Shown here: one piece after another, positions 34,634 to 42,438 of the stretch
Layout of the letters: each line of letters starts with the position of its first letter
Numbering within the stretch: position 1 is the first letter of the stretch
DNA from: Streptomyces sp. NBC_00258
GTDB lineage: Bacteria; Actinomycetota; Actinomycetes; Streptomycetales; Streptomycetaceae
DNA length: 64,000 nt
Assembly (NCBI RefSeq): GCF_036182465.1
Contig: NZ_CP108081.1
Location: 5,828,001 to 5,892,000, forward strand
Direction: 5' to 3'
Made by a program: the position numbers and the translations under genes
Notes under the pieces: generated by a model
Seen by the model: only the letters and a program-made list of their open reading frames with translations
What the model was told of the DNA's origin: nothing
The model's database searches: none

Positions 34634-36043
34634 ATGGTCTCCACCCGCGGCACTCACAACATCCTGGTCGCCTCCAACCGCGGCCCGGTCTCGTACACCC
34701 AGGACGAGACCGGGGCGCTCACGGCCAAGCGCGGCGGAGGCGGCCTCGTGTCCGGGCTCTCCGCGATCGGCCCGGACGCGGGCGCCCTGTGGGTGTGCTC
34801 GGCCCTCGGCGACGGCGACCGCGAGGCCGTACGACGCGGGGTGGGCGAAGACGGCGTACGGATGCTGGACATCGACGCCGAAACCCACGCCGCCGCGTAC
34901 AACGGCATCGCCAACTCCGCGCTGTGGTTCGTCCACCACCTGCTCTACCAGACACCGCTGGAGCCGGTCTTCGACAAGGAGTTCCGGCGCCAGTGGGCGG
35001 CGTACGAGACGTACAACCACGCCTTCGCCGAGGCGCTCGCCGAGGAGGCCGCGGAGGGCGCGGCCGTCCTCGTGCAGGACTACCACCTGGTTCTCGTCCC
35101 GCGGATGCTCCGCGAGCTCCGCCCCGACCTGCGGATCGGGCACTTCTCGCACACGCCGTGGGCACCGCCGGAGTACTTCCGGCTGCTGCCGGACGACATC
35201 GCGGCGAAGGTGCTCGGCGGGATCCTCGGGGCGGACCGGGCCGCGTTCCTCACCCAGCGGTGGGCGGACGCGTTCACCGACTGCTGTCACGCCGTCCTGG
35301 GTCCCGGGATCCCCTCCGGTACGCGGATCGGGGTGCACGGTCTCGGGGCGGACGCGGACTTCCTGCGCGAGCGCTCGCACCGGCCTGACGTGGACGAGCG
35401 GCTGGCGGTACTGCGCGAGCAGATCGGCAAGGCCCCCGACGGCACCGCCCGGAAGGCGATCGTGCGGGTGGACCGGACCGAGCTGTCCAAGAACATCGTG
35501 CGCGGGCTGCTGGCGTTCCGGGAGCTGCTGGAGGAGCGGCCGGAGTGGCGCGAGCGGGTGGTGCACGTGGCGTTCGCGTACCCGTCGCGGCAGGACCTGG
35601 CGGTCTACCGCGACTACATGGCCGAGGTCCAGCGGGTCTCGGACGAGATCAACGCCCAGTACGGAACGCCGGGTTGGACCCCGGTCCTGCTGAACCTCAA
35701 GGACGACTTCGCGCGCTCCCTGGCCTCCTACCGGCTGGCGGACGTGGCTCTCGTCAACCCCATCCGGGACGGCATGAACCTCGTCGCCAAGGAGGTGCCG
35801 GTCGTGTCGGACGACGGGTGCGTGCTGGTGCTTTCGCGGGAGGCGGGGGCGTACGAGGAGTTGGGCGAGGATGCGATCGTGGTGAACCCGTACGACGTTT
35901 CGGGCACGGCCCTGGCGTTGCACGAGGCGTTGACGATGCCGGTGGGGGAACGGGCCGAGAGGACGAAGCGGTTGGCTGTGGCCGCGACCGCTTTGCCTCC
36001 GGCGCAGTGGTTCTTGGACCAGCTTCAGGCGCTGGACTCGTAG
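34634..36043 (+). CDS. otsA: Alpha,alpha-trehalose-phosphate synthase
   Basis: 469 residues, GT20. Key parts: ILVASNRGPVSYTQDE, GGGGLVSGLSAIG (UDP-glucose loop), YNGIANSALWFVHHLLY, VQDYHLVLVPRMLRE, HFSHTPWAPPEYF, VRVDRTELSKNIVRGLLAF and LVNPIRDGMNLVAKE. It makes trehalose-6-phosphate from UDP-glucose and glucose-6-P for osmoprotection. OtsB lies convergently, immediately downstream. Flanked by long-form repeats in inverted orientation. ATG 34634 has little SD, so it may be translated from a short leader. Confidence 0.95.
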   Translation: MVSTRGTHNILVASNRGPVSYTQDETGALTAKRGGGGLVSGLSAIGPDAGALWVCSALGDGDREAVRRGVGEDGVRMLDIDAETHAAAYNGIANSALWFVHHLLYQTPLEPVFDKEFRRQWAAYETYNHAFAEALAEEAAEGAAVLVQDYHLVLVPRMLRELRPDLRIGHFSHTPWAPPEYFRLLPDDIAAKVLGGILGADRAAFLTQRWADAFTDCCHAVLGPGIPSGTRIGVHGLGADADFLRERSHRPDVDERLAVLREQIGKAPDGTARKAIVRVDRTELSKNIVRGLLAFRELLEERPEWRERVVHVAFAYPSRQDLAVYRDYMAEVQRVSDEINAQYGTPGWTPVLLNLKDDFARSLASYRLADVALVNPIRDGMNLVAKEVPVVSDDGCVLVLSREAGAYEELGEDAIVVNPYDVSGTALALHEALTMPVGERAERTKRLAVAATALPPAQWFLDQLQALDS

Positions 36044-36081
36044 GGCTCGCTGCCGCGGGTTGTTTGGACCGTGCGGGTGCG

Positions 36082-36137
36082 TGGGGGCCGGTCGCGCCCC
36101 GCGGCGGAGCCGCAAATGTCACCGCCCCGCGCCCCTA
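36082..36137 (-). repeat. Dispersed repeat, long form (copy 8)
   Basis: Reverse-oriented long copy (GTGGGGGCCGGTCGCGCCCC through CGCAAATGTCACCGCCCCGC to GCCCCT) in the otsA/otsB convergent spacer; nearly identical to copy 7. Confidence 0.85.
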
Positions 36138-36142
36138 AAGGC

Positions 36143-36997
36143 TTATGAGGCCAGCTCAGTCGCCAGTGCCGCCAGTAGGTGGACTACCCCTTCCGGGCCG
36201 TCCACCACCAGGTCCGCTCGGTCTGACAGTTCCGTCACCTCGTTGCTGCCGCTGCAGACGAGGAGGCCGGGGATGCCGTCGGAGCGGAGTTTGTCGACGG
36301 CGGCGAAGGCGGGGAGGTCGCCCAGGTCGTCGCCGCAGTACATGACCGACTCGGCGCCGACGTCGCGTACGTACTCTCCGAGCGCGACGCCCTTGTCCAT
36401 GCCGGGCGGGCGCAGTTCCAGCACCATTCTTCCCGACTCGACGATCAGGCCGTGGCGGGTGGCGAGTTCGGCGAGGGGTTCTCGGAGGGCCTCGAAGGCG
36501 GCCTGGGGGTCCTGGGCGCGGCGGGTGTGGACCGCGACGGCCCGCCCCTTCTCCTCGATCCAGGTGCCCTGCCAGGCTCCGATGGAGTCGAGGAACCCGG
36601 GGAGTTCGGCGCGGGCCTCGGCGACGCCGGGGTGGGGAGCGGGCGCCTGGACGGTGCCGGTGACGGCGTCCCAGCGTTCCGCACCGTAGTGGCCGAGCAC
36701 GACGAGGTGCTCCAGGCCGGGGACTCCGGCGAAGCCGCCGTGGCGTACGGCCACGCCGGCCGGGCGTCCGGTGACGACGGCGACGGAGGCGACCTTCGGG
36801 GCGAGGGCCGCCAGGGCGGGTACGGCGTCCGGGTGGGCGCGGGCCTGTTCGGGGTCCGGGACGATCGGGGCGAGGGTGCCGTCGAAGTCGAAGGCGAGGA
36901 CTGCCCTGGCGGGCCGCGCGATGATGGCTTCGAGGCCGTCTCGGCCCGCCGGGGTCACGGGGGTCGGCATCGACGATGACTCGGGGTGACTGGCCAT
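36143..36997 (-). CDS. otsB: Trehalose-6-phosphate phosphatase
   Basis: 284 residues, HAD superfamily. Motif I AFDFDGTLAP (residues about 35-44, nucleophile Asp), motif II region VVTGRPAG, KGVALGEYV and motif IV CGDDLGDLPAF. It removes phosphate from trehalose-6-P made by OtsA. Convergent with otsA, 100 bp apart, so the two steps have separate promoters. ATG 36997; a second ATG (MPTPVTPAG) nine residues in is possible. Confidence 0.92.
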   Translation of the reverse strand: MASHPESSSMPTPVTPAGRDGLEAIIARPARAVLAFDFDGTLAPIVPDPEQARAHPDAVPALAALAPKVASVAVVTGRPAGVAVRHGGFAGVPGLEHLVVLGHYGAERWDAVTGTVQAPAPHPGVAEARAELPGFLDSIGAWQGTWIEEKGRAVAVHTRRAQDPQAAFEALREPLAELATRHGLIVESGRMVLELRPPGMDKGVALGEYVRDVGAESVMYCGDDLGDLPAFAAVDKLRSDGIPGLLVCSGSNEVTELSDRADLVVDGPEGVVHLLAALATELAS

Positions 36998-37030
36998 GCT
37001 GCGACCCTATCCGCGGGCGGGAAGTCTTTC

Positions 37031-37239
37031 GCCCCCGCCGCCCCTACCCGTTCCCTTCCCTTTCGGGGGCCGGCCCCCGAACCCCCGCTCCTCAAACGCC
37101 GGAGGGGCTGGAGATTACGCGGCCCGGGCCGACAACTTCAGCCCGTCCGGCGTTTGAGGACGAGCGCGTCAGCGGGATACGGGGGTTCGGGGGCAGAGCC
37201 CCTGAGTAAGGGAAGGGAACGGGTAGGGGCGGCGGGGGC
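37031..37239. repeat. Large imperfect inverted repeat with CTCAAACGCCGGA motifs
   Basis: Left arm 37031-37103 begins GCCCCCGCCGCCCCTACCCG; right arm 37146-37239 ends GGGTAGGGGCGGCGGGGGC. Both carry GGGAAGGGAACGGG-type and GGGGGTTCGGGGG tracts and the CTCAAACGCCGGA / TCCGGCGTTTGAG motif. It fills the otsB/DUF3263 spacer, and a related CTCAAACGCCGGA copy lies near 51615. Confidence 0.8.
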
Positions 37240-37251
37240 GAGGAAAAGCCC

Positions 37252-37491
37252 TCAGCCCTCCCTCTCGGCCCGGCGTACATCCCTCACTCGCCGCAGTCGG
37301 TTGACCGTGACCGGGTCGTGGGCCAAGGCCCGCGGCGCGTCCAGGAGGGCGTTCAGGAGTTGGTAGTAGCGGACGGGGGCCAGCCCCAGTTCCTCCCGTA
37401 TCGCCCGCTCCTTGGCCCCCGGCGTCGACCACCCACGCCGCTCCAGCGCGAGAACGGCAAGCTCCTGGGAGGTCAGCTCCTCGTCATCCAT
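37252..37491 (-). CDS. DUF3263 family protein
   Basis: 79 residues from ATG 37491. A helical sigma-like HTH pattern: TSQELAVLALERRGWSTPGAKERAIREELGLAPVRYYQLLNALLDAP, then a basic end (RLRRVRDVRRAEREG). The family is small and DNA-binding-like, with unknown regulon. It is 32 bp from the sugar-binding lipoprotein gene on the same strand and could be cotranscribed. Confidence 0.85.
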   Translation of the reverse strand: MDDEELTSQELAVLALERRGWSTPGAKERAIREELGLAPVRYYQLLNALLDAPRALAHDPVTVNRLRRVRDVRRAEREG

Positions 37492-37523
37492 GCCGGGCAC
37501 GCTAGCCGCTGCCACCGACAGAA

Positions 37524-38819
37524 CTACCCCGCGCTCTCCTCCGCGGCAGCAACCCTCTGCAGCTGCCCCAGGATCGCCGCCGGACTGCCCTTCGGCCCCA
37601 CGGCCTTGCCTATCTGCTGCTTGATGTCCGCGCTGACGGACGCCCAGGACGTCTTGGCCACGGGATACAACTCGGCGTTGGGCAGCTCGTCGAGGAAGCC
37701 GACGAGATCCGAGTCGGACTTGTCCGCGGACATCGCCTCGGACGCCGACGTGGTCACCGGCAGCAGGTCGTACTCGTGCGAGAACTTGAGCACGTTCTTC
37801 TCGCTGTAGACGTAGTCGAGGAAGTCCCCGACCTGCTCGGCATGCCCGGGCTTCTTGAACGCCATCATCCAGTCGGCGACGCCCATCGTGGCCTTGGACC
37901 GCCCGTTGATGCCGGGCATCGGCACCATGCCGAACTTCACGCCCTTCGCCGCGGCGGCCTGCATCAGCGTCGGGTGGCCGTTCAGCATCCCGACCTCGCC
38001 GCGAGTGAACGCCGCAAAGGCCTCCGCACGGTTGAGATTCGCGGGCGCGACGGGTCCGGTGAGCCCCTTCTCGACCAGTTTCTCCTTGAGCCAGGTGAAG
38101 GTCTCGACGTTCTGCTTGGAGTCGATGCCGTACGACCCGACCGTGTCGGTGTAGCCGTCGCCGCCGCTCAGCAGCCACATCATCGTCTCGGCCTGCGCCT
38201 CCTCGGGCCCCAGGGGCAGCGCGTACGGGTACTTCACGCCACGCGACTTGAGGACCTCGGCGTCGGACGCGAGCTGGCTCCAGGTCTGCGGCGGGGTGAG
38301 GCCCGCGTCGCTGAAGAGCTTCTTGTTGTAGAAGAGCAGCCGCGTCGAGGAGGCGAACGGCATGCCGTACTGCGTCCGGTCTATCTCCCCCGCCTCGGTG
38401 AGGCGGCCAACGAAGTCGGCCTGGGTGTTGATGGAGAGCAGGTCGTCTGCCCTGTAGAGCTGGCCCTTCGCGGCGTAGTCGGCGTACGCGCCGATCTGGG
38501 CCATGTCGGGTGCGTCACCGTCGGCGACCATCTTCTTGACCTTGGCGTCCACCTCGTTCCACGAGTAGACGCTCACCTCGACCTTGACCCCGGGGTTCTT
38601 CGCCTCGTACGCCTTGGTCAGCTCGTCCCAGTACTTCTGGGAGCTGTTCGCCTCGGAGTCGCCGTAGTCGGCCGCGACCAGTCGCAGCGTGACGTCCCCG
38701 GATCCGGAGGAACCGCCACAGCCGCCGAGGGCCGCCGTCATGCCCAGCGCGGACACCACCGCGATCAGACCTGTCACTCGCCGCTGCACCGCTGTCGCCC
38801 CAACCTTGTCTTCCTGCAC
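37524..38819 (-). CDS. ABC transporter sugar-binding lipoprotein
   Basis: 431 residues from GTG 38819 (a GTG at 38789 is also possible). Lipobox ALGGC after a hydrophobic signal (LIAVVSALGMTAALG). Type-1 extracellular solute-binding fold: LVAADYGDSEANSSQKYWDELTKAYEAKNPGV, DAPDMAQIGAYADYAAKG and GMPFASSTRLLFYNKKLFSDAGLTPPQTWSQL. Membrane-anchored, presents a sugar to a permease encoded elsewhere; no permease or ATPase gene is adjacent. DasR-like sites shared with nagK suggest an N-acetylglucosamine-type ligand. Confidence 0.87.
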   Translation of the reverse strand: MQEDKVGATAVQRRVTGLIAVVSALGMTAALGGCGGSSGSGDVTLRLVAADYGDSEANSSQKYWDELTKAYEAKNPGVKVEVSVYSWNEVDAKVKKMVADGDAPDMAQIGAYADYAAKGQLYRADDLLSINTQADFVGRLTEAGEIDRTQYGMPFASSTRLLFYNKKLFSDAGLTPPQTWSQLASDAEVLKSRGVKYPYALPLGPEEAQAETMMWLLSGGDGYTDTVGSYGIDSKQNVETFTWLKEKLVEKGLTGPVAPANLNRAEAFAAFTRGEVGMLNGHPTLMQAAAAKGVKFGMVPMPGINGRSKATMGVADWMMAFKKPGHAEQVGDFLDYVYSEKNVLKFSHEYDLLPVTTSASEAMSADKSDSDLVGFLDELPNAELYPVAKTSWASVSADIKQQIGKAVGPKGSPAAILGQLQRVAAAEESAG

Positions 38820-38894
38820 GGCCGATTCACCCGGCCGGCTCGCACGGCTGGTTCACACGTGCGATCTCATGCTTTCGATTCGCAATTTCGCTCT

Positions 38895-38927
38895 AAGGTC
38901 TACACCACGTGAGTGGACTAGACCTCT
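38895..38927. promoter_or_regulatory. Two DasR-like sites between the sugar-binding gene and nagK
   Basis: AAGGTCTACACCAC (38895-38908) and AGTGGACTAGACCTCT (38912-38927). The second keeps 14 of 16 positions of the DasR element ACTGGTCTAGACCACT type and is centred 36 bp upstream of the nagK start. The divergent sugar-binding gene is 76 bp away. Confidence 0.7.
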
Positions 38928-38954
38928 CACGGGGTAAGGGGCGACACTGTACCC

Positions 38955-39935
38955 GTGAGACATGTCATCGCCCTCGACGTGGGCGGCACCGGGATGAAGG
39001 CCGCCCTCGTGGGGGCGCTCGACGCCGCGCCCTCCGGGGGGACACCCCCCGTGCTGCACCGGGCCCGCCGCGCCACCGGCCGGGAGCACGGTCCGGACTC
39101 CGTCGTCGAGTCGATCCTCGCCTTCGCCGCCGACCTGCGCGCGCACGGCGAGCGCCACTTCGGCGAGCCCGCGGCGGCCGTCGGAGTCGCCGTGCCCGGC
39201 ATCGTGGACGCCGACCTGGGCATCGCCGCGTACTCGGCCAACCTCGGCTGGCGCGACGTACCCCTGCGGGACCTGCTCAGCGAGCGGCTGGGCGGGATCC
39301 CGGTGGCCCTCGGCCACGACGTACGCACCGGCGGGCTCGCGGAGGGCCGGATCGGCGCGGGCCGGGGCGCGGACCGCTTCCTGTTCGTGCCGCTCGGCAC
39401 CGGCATCGCGGGCGCGATCGGCATCGACGGCCGCGTGGAGGCGGGCGCGCACGGCTTCGCCGGCGAGATCGGCCACATCGTCGTACGCCCCGGCGGCACC
39501 CCCTGCCCGTGCGGCCAGCGCGGCTGTCTGGAACGGTTCGCGTCCGCCGCGGCCGTCAGCGAGGCCTGGGCCGAGGCGTCCGGCGACCCGGAGGCGGACG
39601 CGGCGGACTGCGCGAAGGCCGTCGAGTCCGGGGACCCGCGGGCCCTGGTGGTCTGGCAGGAGGCCGTGGACGCGCTGGCCGACGGGCTCGTCACCGCGCT
39701 CACCCTGCTGGACCCGCGCACCCTGATCATCGGTGGCGGTCTCGCCGAGGCCGGGGAAACCTTGTTCACACCGCTACGAGCCGCGGTCGAGCGACGCGTC
39801 ACCTTCCAGAAACTCCCGTCCATCGTCCCCGCCGCACTGGGGGACACGGCCGGCTGCCTGGGCGCGGGCCTCCTGGCCTGGGACCTGCTGAGCACCACTT
39901 CCCCTTCCAACCCCGCTTCGGAGGTAACCCCCTGA
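38955..39935 (+). CDS. nagK: N-acetylglucosamine kinase (ROK family)
   Basis: 326 residues from GTG 38955. ROK features: VIALDVGGTGMKAALVG (ATP loop), VAVPGIVDADLGIAAYSANLGW, LGTGIAGAIGIDG, GEIGHIVV and the zinc motif CPCGQRGCLERF. It phosphorylates GlcNAc (from chitin) to GlcNAc-6-P. Its stop overlaps the nagA start by one base (TGATG arrangement), so the two are translationally coupled. The pair corresponds to the nagK-nagA operon known in streptomycetes. Confidence 0.9.
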   Translation: MRHVIALDVGGTGMKAALVGALDAAPSGGTPPVLHRARRATGREHGPDSVVESILAFAADLRAHGERHFGEPAAAVGVAVPGIVDADLGIAAYSANLGWRDVPLRDLLSERLGGIPVALGHDVRTGGLAEGRIGAGRGADRFLFVPLGTGIAGAIGIDGRVEAGAHGFAGEIGHIVVRPGGTPCPCGQRGCLERFASAAAVSEAWAEASGDPEADAADCAKAVESGDPRALVVWQEAVDALADGLVTALTLLDPRTLIIGGGLAEAGETLFTPLRAAVERRVTFQKLPSIVPAALGDTAGCLGAGLLAWDLLSTTSPSNPASEVTP

Positions 39936-41164
39936 TGACCACTGAGCGCACTTCTCTGGCCGGGGTGCACGACAGCGCCCCTTCAGGGGCGCGGGGAACT
40001 GCGCGACCAACCCCGACCGACCCGCACGTAGTGGTCCTCTCGGGCGCCAACGTCGTACTCCCCACCGGGACGGTGCCCGGCGGCCGCGTCATCGTCGAGG
40101 GCACACGCATCGCCGGGAGCGCTCCCGTGGGCGCTCCGACGGTGGACCTGCGCAACCACTGGGTGGTCCCCGGCTTCGTCGACATGCACAACCACGGCGG
40201 CGGCGGTGCCTCCTTCACCTCGGGCACGGTCGAGGAGATCCTCAAGGGCATCCACACCCACCGCCTGCACGGCACGACGACCCTCGTCGCCTCCACCGTC
40301 ACCGGCGACATGGACGGCCTCGCCCAGCGCGCCGGACTCCTCTCCGAGCTGGCCGAACAGGGCGACCTCGCGGGCATCCACTTCGAGGGCCCGTTCATCT
40401 CCCCGTGCCGCAAGGGCGCCCACTCCGAGGAGCTGCTGCGCGACCCGGACCCGGCGGAGGTCCGCAAGCTGATCGACGCGGCACGCGGCCGGGCCAGCAT
40501 GGTCACGCTCGCCACCGAACTGCCGGGCGGCATCGACTCCGTACGCCTCCTCGCCGAGCACGGCGTCATCGCGGCGATCGGCCACACGGACGCCACGTAC
40601 GAGCAGACGGTGGAGGCCATCGACGCGGGCGCGACCGTGGCGACGCACCTCTTCAACGCGATGCCCACGCTCGGGCACCGCTCCCCCGGTCCGATCGCCG
40701 CCCTGCTTGAGGACGAGCGGATCACGGTCGAGCTGATCAACGACGGCGTCCATCTCCACCCTGCCTCCCTCCAGCTGGCGTTCCACCACGCGGGCGGCGA
40801 CCGAGTGGCGTTCATCACGGACGCGATGGACGCGGCGGGCTTCGGCGACGGGCGGTACATGCTCGGCCCGCTGGAGGTCGAGGTCAGCGAGGGTGTGGCG
40901 CGGCTCGTGGAGGGCGGTTCGATCGCGGGCTCCACGCTCACCCTGGACCGGGCCTTCAAGCGGGCGGTGACCGTGGACCGGCTGCCGATCGAGGACGTCG
41001 TCTCGGCCATCGCGGCCAATCCGGCCAGGTCACTGGGCCTGTACGACCGGGTGGGCTCGCTGGAGCCGGGCAAGGACGCGGACCTGGTGGTGCTGGACGC
41101 CGACTTCGGACTCAAGGGCGTGATGCGCCGGGGCGAATGGGTGGTGAATCCCCAACTGGGGTGA
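39935..41164 (+). CDS. nagA: N-acetylglucosamine-6-phosphate deacetylase
   Basis: 409 residues. Catalytic features: VVPGFVDMHNHGGGG (HxH metal site), GIHFEGPFISPCRKGAH (metal Glu), ATHLFNAMP, LINDGVHLHP and FITDAMDAAG (catalytic Asp). It deacetylates GlcNAc-6-P to GlcN-6-P. ATG 39935 is supported by GGAGG at 39920-39924. Residues 14-30 (SAPSGARGTARPTPTDP) are encoded by an inserted copy of the dispersed intergenic repeat, so the protein carries a repeat-derived N-terminal extension before the true fold (HVVVLSGANVVLP). Confidence 0.93.
   Translation: MTTERTSLAGVHDSAPSGARGTARPTPTDPHVVVLSGANVVLPTGTVPGGRVIVEGTRIAGSAPVGAPTVDLRNHWVVPGFVDMHNHGGGGASFTSGTVEEILKGIHTHRLHGTTTLVASTVTGDMDGLAQRAGLLSELAEQGDLAGIHFEGPFISPCRKGAHSEELLRDPDPAEVRKLIDAARGRASMVTLATELPGGIDSVRLLAEHGVIAAIGHTDATYEQTVEAIDAGATVATHLFNAMPTLGHRSPGPIAALLEDERITVELINDGVHLHPASLQLAFHHAGGDRVAFITDAMDAAGFGDGRYMLGPLEVEVSEGVARLVEGGSIAGSTLTLDRAFKRAVTVDRLPIEDVVSAIAANPARSLGLYDRVGSLEPGKDADLVVLDADFGLKGVMRRGEWVVNPQLG
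39984..40013 (-). repeat. Dispersed GC-rich repeat inside nagA (copy 9)
   Basis: AGGGGCGCGGGGAACTGCGC then GACCAACCCC, in frame within the first 30 codons of nagA. It is the only copy inside a recognised coding sequence. Confidence 0.85.
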
Positions 41165-41308
41165 TTCACGCTCCTGTTGCCGTACGGCGGTTGGCCCCCG
41201 GGACTGGGCCGACCGCCGTTCCCTTTGGCATGATCGGGCCTCCGGAACAACCGGCAAGCGCGTTCCACGCGTCTGCTTGACGCATCTCTTCGAGGGAGGT
41301 CGGCCCAG

Positions 41309-42238
41309 GTGATTCTCACGGTCACGCTGAACACCGCTCTCGACATCACCTATCGCGTACGGGCGCTGCGGCCGCACACCTCGCACCGCGTCACCGAGGT
41401 GATCGAACGGCCGGGCGGGAAGGGCCTGAACGTGGCCCGGGTGCTCGCCGCCCTCGGTCACGAGGTGACCGTGACGGGTTTCGCGGGCGGTGCGACCGGG
41501 CGTGCCGTCCAGGAACAGCTCACGCACACACCGGGTGTCGTGGACGCGCTGGTCCCGGTGGCGGGTGCGACCCGTCGCACGATCGCGGTGGCCGACACGG
41601 CAGCCGGTGACACGACTCAACTCAACGAGCCGGGCCCCTCGATCGCCCCGGCCGAGTGGTCCGTCTTCCAGGAGGCGTACGAGGATCTGCTGCGGTCCGC
41701 TTCGGCGGTGGCCCTCTGCGGGAGTCTGCCACCCGGGGTGCCGGTGGGGGCGTACGCCGGGCTTGTGCGCACGGCGAGGTCCTTGGCGGTTCCGGTGCTG
41801 CTCGACACGAGTGGGGAGCCGCTTCGGCGTGGGGTCGCCGCCCGGCCCGACATCGTCAAGCCGAACGCCGACGAGTTGGCTGAGCTGACCGGGGCGCATG
41901 AGGCGTCGCGGGCCACGCGGGATGCGCGTCGGCGGGGCGCGCATGCTGTGGTGGCCTCGCTGGGCTCGGAGGGACTGCTCGCGCGTACCCCGGACGGTGA
42001 CTGGCGGGCCGCCCCGCCCCGCCGGGTCCGCGGGAACCCGACGGGGGCCGGGGACTCCGTGGTCGCGGGGCTGCTGTCGGGGCTGGTGGAACAGTTGCCG
42101 TGGCCGGAGCGGTTGGCCCGTGCGGTGGCGTTGTCCGCGGCGACCGTGCTGGCGCCGGTGGCGGGGGAGTTCGACCGGGCGGCGTACGAGGAGTTGGTCG
42201 CGCGGGTGTCTGTGACCGGCGAGGCCGCCGCGGCGTGA
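41309..42238 (+). CDS. PfkB-family hexose-phosphate kinase (1-phosphofructokinase type)
   Basis: 309 residues from GTG 41309 with GGGAGG upstream. Ribokinase fold: ILTVTLNTALDITYRV, RPGGKGLNVARVLAALGHEV, LCGSLPPGVPVGAYAGLV, KPNADELAELTG and the catalytic GNPTGAGDSVVAGL loop. Sequence groups with 1-phosphofructokinase/tagatose-6-P kinase proteins; no PTS gene is adjacent to confirm fructose-1-P. The start lies 144 bp after nagA, so it may be a separate unit. Context suggests amino-sugar or tagatose-type catabolism. Confidence 0.88.
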   Translation: MILTVTLNTALDITYRVRALRPHTSHRVTEVIERPGGKGLNVARVLAALGHEVTVTGFAGGATGRAVQEQLTHTPGVVDALVPVAGATRRTIAVADTAAGDTTQLNEPGPSIAPAEWSVFQEAYEDLLRSASAVALCGSLPPGVPVGAYAGLVRTARSLAVPVLLDTSGEPLRRGVAARPDIVKPNADELAELTGAHEASRATRDARRRGAHAVVASLGSEGLLARTPDGDWRAAPPRRVRGNPTGAGDSVVAGLLSGLVEQLPWPERLARAVALSAATVLAPVAGEFDRAAYEELVARVSVTGEAAAA

Positions 42239-42279
42239 GCGCTCCGCTTGGCCGCGGGATGTTCGGCTGCGGGGCGGTG

Positions 42280-42404
42280 GGGGTTGATCGCGCAGTTCCC
42301 CGCGCCCCTTATGAGGCAGAGTGTCGGCTGCGGGGCGGTGGGGGCTGGTCGCGCAGTTCCCCGCGCCCCTAAAGGCAAAAGACTGCGCAGTTCCCCGCGC
42401 CCCT
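42280..42404 (+). repeat. Dispersed GC-rich repeat, tandem triplet (copies 10a-c)
   Basis: Full copies at 42280-42309 and 42341-42370 and a short one at 42384-42404, all same orientation. The first two lie within a 61-bp direct repeat that begins TCGGCTGCGGGGCGGTGGGG. This fills the convergent spacer between pfkB and the CBM35-like gene. Confidence 0.88.
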
Positions 42405-42438
42405 AAGACCAGGCCCCGTGCCCCCCAGCGGGTCGGAG

